This document shows, in pieces, positions 58,588 through 64,000 of a stretch of 64,000 nt of DNA (positions are counted from its first letter, which is position 1; every line of letters starts with the position of its first letter). The position numbers and the translations under genes are program-made. The stretch is from positions 124,001 to 188,000 of the forward strand of contig CALUHH010000001.1 in the NCBI GenBank assembly GCA_944320385.1, read 5' to 3'. Source of the stretch: an uncultured Atopobiaceae bacterium (GTDB lineage Bacteria; Actinomycetota; Coriobacteriia; Coriobacteriales; Atopobiaceae). Under the pieces are notes generated by a model. That model ran no database searches. It was not told the DNA's origin and saw only the letters and a program-made list of their open reading frames with translations.

Positions 58588-61500
58588 ATGGTCTCTCGCA
58601 TCTTTGTGGAGAAGAAGGCCGGGTTCGACGGCGAGGCTAAGTCGCTCGAGCGCGAGCTCAAGACGCTCCTCGGCATCGACGCCCTCACCAACCTGCGGCT
58701 CATCAACCGCTACGACGTCGAGGGCATAACGCCCGAGCTCTTTGAGAGCTGCGTGCCCACGGTCTTCTCGGAGCCGCAGACCGACGTCGCCACCACCGAG
58801 ATGCCCGATGTCGCCCCCGGCGCCGTCGTCTTTGCCGTGGAGTTTCTCCCCGGCCAGTTTGACCAGCGCGCCGACTCCGCGAGCGAGTGCATCCAGCTCA
58901 TCTCCCAGGGCGAGCGCCCCATCGTGCGCTCCGCGAAGGTCTACGTCCTCGAGGGCGCGCTCTCCGAGGACGACGTGGCCGCCATCAAGCACTACGTCAT
59001 CAACCCCGTCGAGGCGCGCGAGGCGAGCCTCGAGCCGCGCGAGACGCTCTCCCAGCGCTACCCCGAGCCCGCCGACGTCGAGGTGCTCGAGGACTTCCTG
59101 ACGCTCGACCAGACGCAGCTCCAGGCCTTCATCGACGAGCGCGGCCTGGCCATGGACCTCGCGGACATCACCTTCTGCCAGCGCTACTTCTCCGACGAGG
59201 GCCGCGTCCCCACGATCACCGAGATCAAGATGATCGACACCTACTGGTCGGACCACTGCCGCCACACCACCTTCGGCACGGCGCTCGGCCACATCCAGTT
59301 TGACGACCAGGTCGTGCGCGCCGCCTTTGACCGCTACATGGAGATGCGCCACGAGCTCGGCCGCGACGGAAAGCCCGTGTGCCTCATGGACATGGGCACC
59401 ATCGGCGCCAAGTGGCTCAAGCACACCGGACAGCTCAAGAACCTCGACGAGTCCGAGGAGATCAACGCCTGCACCGTCAAGGTCACCGTCGACGTCAACG
59501 GCGCGCCCGAGGACTGGCTGTTCCTCTTCAAGAACGAGACCCACAACCACCCCACCGAGATCGAGCCCTTCGGCGGCGCGGCCACCTGCATCGGCGGCGC
59601 CATCCGCGACCCGCTCTCCGGCCGCAGCTACGTCTACCAGGCCATGCGCGTGACCGGCGCGGCCGACCCCACGGTCCCGGTCTCCGAGACCATGACCGGC
59701 AAGCTCCCGCAGCGCAAGCTCGTCACCACCGCCGCGGCGGGCTACTCCAGCTACGGCAACCAGATCGGCCTGGCCACAGGCCAGGTCTGCGAGCTCTATC
59801 ACCCCGGCTACGTGGCCAAGCGCATGGAGATCGGCGCCGTCGTGGGCGCCACCCCGGCCTCCCACGTGCGCCGCGAGTGCCCTGCGCCGGGCGACAAGAT
59901 CGTGCTGCTCGGCGGGCGCACCGGCCGCGACGGCATCGGCGGTGCCACCGGCTCCTCCAAGGCCCATAACGTCGAGTCCCTCGAGAAGGACGGCGCGGAG
60001 GTCCAGAAGGGCAACCCGCCCATCGAGCGCAAGCTCCAGCGCCTCTTCCGCCGCGAGGACGCGTGCCGCCTGATCAAGCGCTGCAACGACTTTGGCGCCG
60101 GCGGCGTCTCGGTGGCCATCGGCGAGCTGGCCGACGGCCTGGACATCGACCTCGACCTCGTGCCCAAGAAGTACGAGGGCCTCGACGGCACCGAGCTCGC
60201 CATCTCCGAGAGCCAGGAGCGCATGGCCGTGGCCCTGGCGCCCGAGGACGTCGAGGAGTTCATGCGCTACGCCCACGAGGAGAACCTCGAGGCCACCGTC
60301 GTGGCAACCGTCACCGCCGAGCCGCGCCTGCGCATGCACTGGCGCGGGAACGTGATCGTGGACGTGAGCCGCGAGTTCCTCGCCTCCAACGGCGCGCCCA
60401 AGACCACGTCGGTGCGCGTGGAGGCCCCGCAGGACTTCGAGCGCACCTGGCCCGGCGAGACCGTGGCGGAGAAGATGCGCGCCCTCGTGACCGACCTCAA
60501 CGTCGCCTCCAACAAGGGCCTCTCCGAGCGCTTTGACTCCACGATCGGCGCCGCCACGGTCCTCATGCCCTTTGGCGGTCGCACCCAGCTCACGCCCACG
60601 ATGGCCATGGTCGCCAAGCTGCCCGTGGACGGCGAGACCACCACGTGCTCGGGCATGGCCTGGGGCTTCAACCCCTACCTCATGAGCGCCAACCCCTACA
60701 CCGGCGCCTACCTCTCCGTGGTCGAGTCCGTCGCGCGCATGGTCGCCGCCGGCTTTGAGCACGAGAGCCTCTACCTCACGTTCCAGGAGTACTTCGAGCG
60801 CCTGCGCGACGACCCGCGCCGCTGGGGCAAGCCCACGGCCGCCCTGCTCGGCGCCCTCATGGCCCAGGTCGACCTCGGCATCGCCTCCATCGGCGGCAAG
60901 GACTCCATGTCCGGCAGTTTCGAGGACCTGGACGTGCCGCCGACGCTCGTCTCGTTTGCCACCGGCCTCGGCACCGTCGACCACGTGACGTCACCCGAGT
61001 TCAAGGGCGCCGGCCACCGCGTGCTGGTCATCGTCCCCGACTACGCCGACGACGGCCTCACCCCCGACCACGAGGCGTTCCTCTCCACGCTCTCCCTCGT
61101 CGAGGGCATGGTCGCCCGCGGCGAGGCACTCGCCATCTCCACGCCCGGCTACGGCGGCGCCGCCGAGGCCGCGTTCAAGATGTGCGTGGGCAACCAGATC
61201 GGCCTCGAGGTCGCGCCCGCCTTCGGCGCGGACGCCCTCTTCTGCCCGTCCTACGGCAGCTTCGTCGTTGAGCTCGCCGACGACGCCCCGGTGCCCAGCG
61301 CGCCCGCCGGCGTGACGGTCTCCGCCTTCGGCACCACGACCGAGGCCTATCAGCTCGTCGTCGCCGACGAGGCCATGGACCTGACGGAGCTCCAGGAGGC
61401 GTGGGAGGGCGCCATCGAGTCCGTCTTCCCGTATCGCGCGGAGGGCGAGAAGGTCGACGCGGTCTCGTTCGACCTCGCCGCCTCCGGCGCGTCGCGTCCG

Positions 61501-62322
61501 ACGCCCGCCGTCCACGTGGCCCGCCCGCGCGTGATCATCCCCGTCTTCCCGGGCACCAACTGCGAGTACGACACCGCGCACGCCTTCGAGCGCGCCGGCG
61601 CCAAGGCCGACGTCTTCGTCATCAACAACCTCACGCCCGAGGCCGTTGCCGAGAGCACCCGCGAGCTCGCGCGCCGCATCCGCGAGAGCCAGATCGTCAT
61701 GATCCCGGGCGGCTTCTCCGGCGGCGACGAGCCCGACGGCTCCGCCAAGTTCATCACCGCGTTCTTCCGCGCGCCCGAGGTGACCGAGGCGGTCCGCGAG
61801 CTGCTCCAGTCCCGCGACGGCCTCATGCTGGGCATCTGCAACGGCTTCCAGGCCCTCATCAAGCTGGGGCTCGTTCCCTACGGCGACATCCGTCCGATGG
61901 ACGACGCCTGCCCCACGCTCACGTTCAACACTATCGGCCGTCACCAGAGCCGCCTGGTGCGCACGCGCGTGGCCTCCACGCTCAGCCCCTGGCTCTCCAA
62001 GTGCGAGGTCGGCGACGTCCACAACATCGCGATCTCCCACGGCGAGGGTCGCTTCGTCGCTTCTCCCGAGCTCCTCGAGAAGCTCGTTGCCGCCGGCCAG
62101 GTCGCCACGCAGTACGTGGACGAGGACGGCGTCCCGGGCATGAGCCTCGACGTCAACCCCAACGGGTCGATCCTCGCCATCGAGGGCATCACCTCGCCCG
62201 ACGGCCGCATCCTCGGCAAGATGGGCCACACCGAGCGCTCCGGCGCCGGGCTCTACAAGAACGTGCCGGGCAACGCGTACCAGCCGCTCATTGAGGGCGG
62301 CGTGGCGTACTTCACGGCATAG
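58588..62322 (+). CDS. purL: Phosphoribosylformylglycinamidine synthase, fused PurL-PurQ
   Basis: 1244 residues, long form. The PurL part shows TYWSDHCRHTTFGTALG, the ATP/FGAM segment HNHPTEIEPFGGAATCIGG (in part), GKDSMSG and DFGAGGVSVAIGELADG. The C-terminal glutaminase has PGTNCEYDTA, the nucleophile Cys in LGICNGFQALIKLG, and SHGEGRF with the catalytic His. It converts FGAR to FGAM with Gln and ATP in purine synthesis. Start ATG with CAGGAGG. Monocistronic, followed by a long hairpin. No PurR box or purine riboswitch was recognised. Confidence 0.96.
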   Translation: MVSRIFVEKKAGFDGEAKSLERELKTLLGIDALTNLRLINRYDVEGITPELFESCVPTVFSEPQTDVATTEMPDVAPGAVVFAVEFLPGQFDQRADSASECIQLISQGERPIVRSAKVYVLEGALSEDDVAAIKHYVINPVEAREASLEPRETLSQRYPEPADVEVLEDFLTLDQTQLQAFIDERGLAMDLADITFCQRYFSDEGRVPTITEIKMIDTYWSDHCRHTTFGTALGHIQFDDQVVRAAFDRYMEMRHELGRDGKPVCLMDMGTIGAKWLKHTGQLKNLDESEEINACTVKVTVDVNGAPEDWLFLFKNETHNHPTEIEPFGGAATCIGGAIRDPLSGRSYVYQAMRVTGAADPTVPVSETMTGKLPQRKLVTTAAAGYSSYGNQIGLATGQVCELYHPGYVAKRMEIGAVVGATPASHVRRECPAPGDKIVLLGGRTGRDGIGGATGSSKAHNVESLEKDGAEVQKGNPPIERKLQRLFRREDACRLIKRCNDFGAGGVSVAIGELADGLDIDLDLVPKKYEGLDGTELAISESQERMAVALAPEDVEEFMRYAHEENLEATVVATVTAEPRLRMHWRGNVIVDVSREFLASNGAPKTTSVRVEAPQDFERTWPGETVAEKMRALVTDLNVASNKGLSERFDSTIGAATVLMPFGGRTQLTPTMAMVAKLPVDGETTTCSGMAWGFNPYLMSANPYTGAYLSVVESVARMVAAGFEHESLYLTFQEYFERLRDDPRRWGKPTAALLGALMAQVDLGIASIGGKDSMSGSFEDLDVPPTLVSFATGLGTVDHVTSPEFKGAGHRVLVIVPDYADDGLTPDHEAFLSTLSLVEGMVARGEALAISTPGYGGAAEAAFKMCVGNQIGLEVAPAFGADALFCPSYGSFVVELADDAPVPSAPAGVTVSAFGTTTEAYQLVVADEAMDLTELQEAWEGAIESVFPYRAEGEKVDAVSFDLAASGASRPTPAVHVARPRVIIPVFPGTNCEYDTAHAFERAGAKADVFVINNLTPEAVAESTRELARRIRESQIVMIPGGFSGGDEPDGSAKFITAFFRAPEVTEAVRELLQSRDGLMLGICNGFQALIKLGLVPYGDIRPMDDACPTLTFNTIGRHQSRLVRTRVASTLSPWLSKCEVGDVHNIAISHGEGRFVASPELLEKLVAAGQVATQYVDEDGVPGMSLDVNPNGSILAIEGITSPDGRILGKMGHTERSGAGLYKNVPGNAYQPLIEGGVAYFTA

Positions 62323-62338
62323 CCTGACAGCAGGGTTG

Positions 62339-62408
62339 GCTGCGCCCGGACTTCTCGCCGGCTCACTGGCTTCGCCAGAAGTCGCCGGCCGAGAAGTCCG
62401 GGCGCAGC
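62339..62408. terminator. Long hairpin between purL and the EamA gene
   Basis: GCTGCGCCCGGACTTCTCG and its complement form the outer stem with extra CCGGC pairs; a small CTGGC-TTC-GCCAG hairpin lies at the tip. No T-run, so termination is uncertain. It contains the ACTTCTCG/CGAGAAGT motif in both arms. Confidence 0.6.
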
Positions 62409-62447
62409 TGCGTGCAGGTCCAGAAGGTTCAACCGAAAGGTCGTCGC

Positions 62448-63398
62448 GTGAGCAATCCCGAATCCAAGCCCTTCATCGGCACGCTGCCGGGCGTGGTGCT
62501 GGCCTGCTTGGCGAGCTGTTTTCTGTGGGGGTCGGCGTTTCCGTGCGTGAAGATCGGCTACGAGCTGTTTGCCGTCGACGCCGCGGACGTGCCGTCGATC
62601 CTGGCCTTCGCGGGTACGCGCTTTGTCATCGCGGGGCTCATGGTCGTCACGGGCATGAGCGTGGCCCGACGGCGCGCCTTCGTGCCCGAGCGACGCGACC
62701 TGCCCGCCATCGGCACGCTCTCCCTCTTTCAGACCGTGCTGCAGTATGTCCTCTTCTACGTGGGCCTCGCCAACTGCGCCGGCGTGACGAGCTCGATCCT
62801 GGAGGCGAGCAACTCCTTTCTCTGCGTCCTTCTCGCCGCGCTGGTCTTTCGCTTTGAGCGCCTCACGAGCCGCAAGGTCCTCGGGTGCCTCGTGGGCTTT
62901 GCCGGCGTCGTGCTCGTCAACGTAACGGGCGAGTCGGGAGGCTTTAGCTTCACGCTCGCGGGCGAGGGGATGGTGCTCGCGTCGACGCTCGCCGCCGCCA
63001 CCTCGAGCAACCTCGCCAAGCGCTTCTCGCGCGAGCACGACCCCGTGCTGCTCTCGGGCTGGCAGTTCGTCCTCGGCGGGGCGATCATGCTCGTCGCGGG
63101 CCTGGCGGCGGGAGGTCACGTCGCCCCGGCGGACGCCGCCAATCCCCTGCCGGCGCTCGCGCTTCTCGCCTACCTGGGCTTCATTTCCGCAGCCGCCTAC
63201 TCGCTGTGGTCGCTCGCTCTGGCGGCAAACCCCGTCTCGCGCGTGGCGGTCTTCGGCTTCATGAACCCCGTCTTTGGCGTGCTGCTCTCCGCGGTCCTTC
63301 TCGGCGAGACCGACGTCGTGGGCCCCGCCGTCGCGGTGGCGGCGCTCGTGCTCGTGAGCCTGGGCATCGTCATTGTGAACCGCCCGGAGAAGGACTGA
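62448..63398 (+). CDS. EamA/DMT-family membrane exporter
   Basis: 316 residues from GTG at 62448 (CGAAAGG upstream). Ten hydrophobic helices in two EamA halves: LASCFLWGSAFPCVKIGYEL and LASTLAAATSSNLAKRFS start the halves, and PVFGVLLSAVLLGET ends the second. These transporters move metabolites, often amino acids or purine-like compounds, outward; substrate unknown. Position after purL suggests a link to purines only weakly. Confidence 0.9.
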   Translation: MSNPESKPFIGTLPGVVLACLASCFLWGSAFPCVKIGYELFAVDAADVPSILAFAGTRFVIAGLMVVTGMSVARRRAFVPERRDLPAIGTLSLFQTVLQYVLFYVGLANCAGVTSSILEASNSFLCVLLAALVFRFERLTSRKVLGCLVGFAGVVLVNVTGESGGFSFTLAGEGMVLASTLAAATSSNLAKRFSREHDPVLLSGWQFVLGGAIMLVAGLAAGGHVAPADAANPLPALALLAYLGFISAAAYSLWSLALAANPVSRVAVFGFMNPVFGVLLSAVLLGETDVVGPAVAVAALVLVSLGIVIVNRPEKD

Positions 63399-63503
63399 CG
63401 CGCCGCCGCTGGCCGACTCGCCCCCCCTTGCCGAATGCCTCGTCTCGCGCCTCTCAGAAGCGGGGATACTCAGGGCACGTTTCCCCGCAGCGGAGGGAGT
63501 GCC

Positions 63504-64000
63504 ATGAGACGCGCGCGCCAGCTTCTTGTCCCCGTCCTTCTCGCCTGCCTCCTTGCGCTGGGGCTCGCTAGCTGCCAGCAGACACTCTCGCTCACGGCGA
63601 CCGAACTCACCGCCAGCGTCAAGCCCGCCTCGGGTGCCTCCGTCGAGATGGCCGACGCCACCACGACCTACGACTTCGCGCTCAACCTGCTTCGCGAGAG
63701 CACGGCCGAGACGACCTCGGAAAACACGCTCGTCTCCCCGCTCTCGGTGCTCTACGCGCTCGCCATGGCCGAGAACGGGGCGGACGGCGAGACCCTCGCG
63801 CAGATGGAGCAGGCCACCGGGATGAGCGTCGAGGAGCTCACGGAGACGCTCCAGGCCTACCTGCAGCTCTCGAGCTCATACGACGGGCCGCTCTCGCTCG
63901 CCAACTCCGTCTGGATGCGCGACTCCGACGGCCTGTCCGTGGAGGACGCCTTCCTCGAGGCATGCGGCGGAAGGCTCGGCGCGCAGGTCTTCTCGGCACC
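63504..64000 (+). CDS. Serpin-family lipoprotein, 3' end outside the window
   Basis: 165 codons to the window edge. Signal peptide with lipobox LASC ending at Cys24. The N-terminal serpin features are present: DFALNLLRES, NTLVSPLSVLYALAMAENGADGETLAQME (in part), and SLANSVWMRD. The reactive-centre loop is beyond the window. Lipid-anchored serpins in gut or oral bacteria inhibit host or rival serine proteases. ATG at 63504 with GGAGGGAG. Preceded by ~105 bp without features. Confidence 0.88.
   Translation, partial: MRRARQLLVPVLLACLLALGLASCQQTLSLTATELTASVKPASGASVEMADATTTYDFALNLLRESTAETTSENTLVSPLSVLYALAMAENGADGETLAQMEQATGMSVEELTETLQAYLQLSSSYDGPLSLANSVWMRDSDGLSVEDAFLEACGGRLGAQVFSA

Overview
The window is chromosomal DNA of a high-G+C Gram-positive bacterium. 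Its gene set mixes actinobacterial base composition with Firmicutes-type systems: a SigI/RsgI pair, DegV, two ECF transporters, a YolD-like partner of a Y-family polymerase, and GTG and TTG starts. This fits class Coriobacteriia, probably Atopobiaceae (Olsenella-like). That placement is inferred from gene content and style; no rRNA is present. I found no prophage, CRISPR array, tRNA or rRNA.

Layout. 1-2.4 kb: 5' part of a secreted VWA-domain protein, a possible invertible segment, and a serine recombinase. 2.6-16.3 kb: manA, a small Cys/His protein, a lipase-like hydrolase with glpK, a CapA-like lipoprotein, asnS/pyrE, a polysaccharide deacetylase, a nitroreductase, a Ski2-like helicase and a DUF362 protein. 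16.4-22.3 kb: a HelD-like helicase, an AlbA_2-domain protein, a fructosamine kinase, engB, and mntP behind a manganese (yybP-ykoY) riboswitch. 22.3-29.3 kb: a MacB/FtsX-type ABC exporter with a divergent TetR gene, then a MarR-DegV unit. 29.4-33.0 kb: an ECF transporter (S, fused A, T) behind a Trp-rich leader peptide and terminator. 33.2-35.9 kb: a SigI sigma factor, an RsgI-like anti-sigma and a PepSY lipoprotein; sigI and the lipoprotein gene share a promoter-like motif. 36.2-43.4 kb: recQ, an antitoxin/PIN/ThpR operon, a UmuC-like polymerase with a YolD-like partner under a LexA-like box, an XRE-aminotransferase fusion and nth. 43.4-50.3 kb: a UvrA paralogue, a deformylase-like protein lacking the catalytic Glu, trmL, a GNAT acetyltransferase and esterase whose frames overlap through a repeat, and a GntR-regulated ABC transporter. 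50.4-55.1 kb: a hydrolase, a UPF0210 protein, a nuclease-like gene between two 95-bp hairpin elements, and murB. 55.1-64 kb: an FMN-riboswitch-controlled riboflavin ECF transporter, purLQ, an EamA exporter and the start of a serpin.

The most unusual theme is a dense set of palindromic repeats with cores such as TTAATTGGGGACTGTCCCC, AAAAGGGGACAG and TGGGACAGA. Almost all sit within a few bases of a stop codon. Several supply the stop codon. One joins two ECF ATPase domains into a single reading frame, and another makes two convergent genes read through into each other. A separate 71-bp palindrome family (three copies), a 9-mer GAGAAGAAC seen 21 times by eye, and twin 95-bp elements add to the repeat content.
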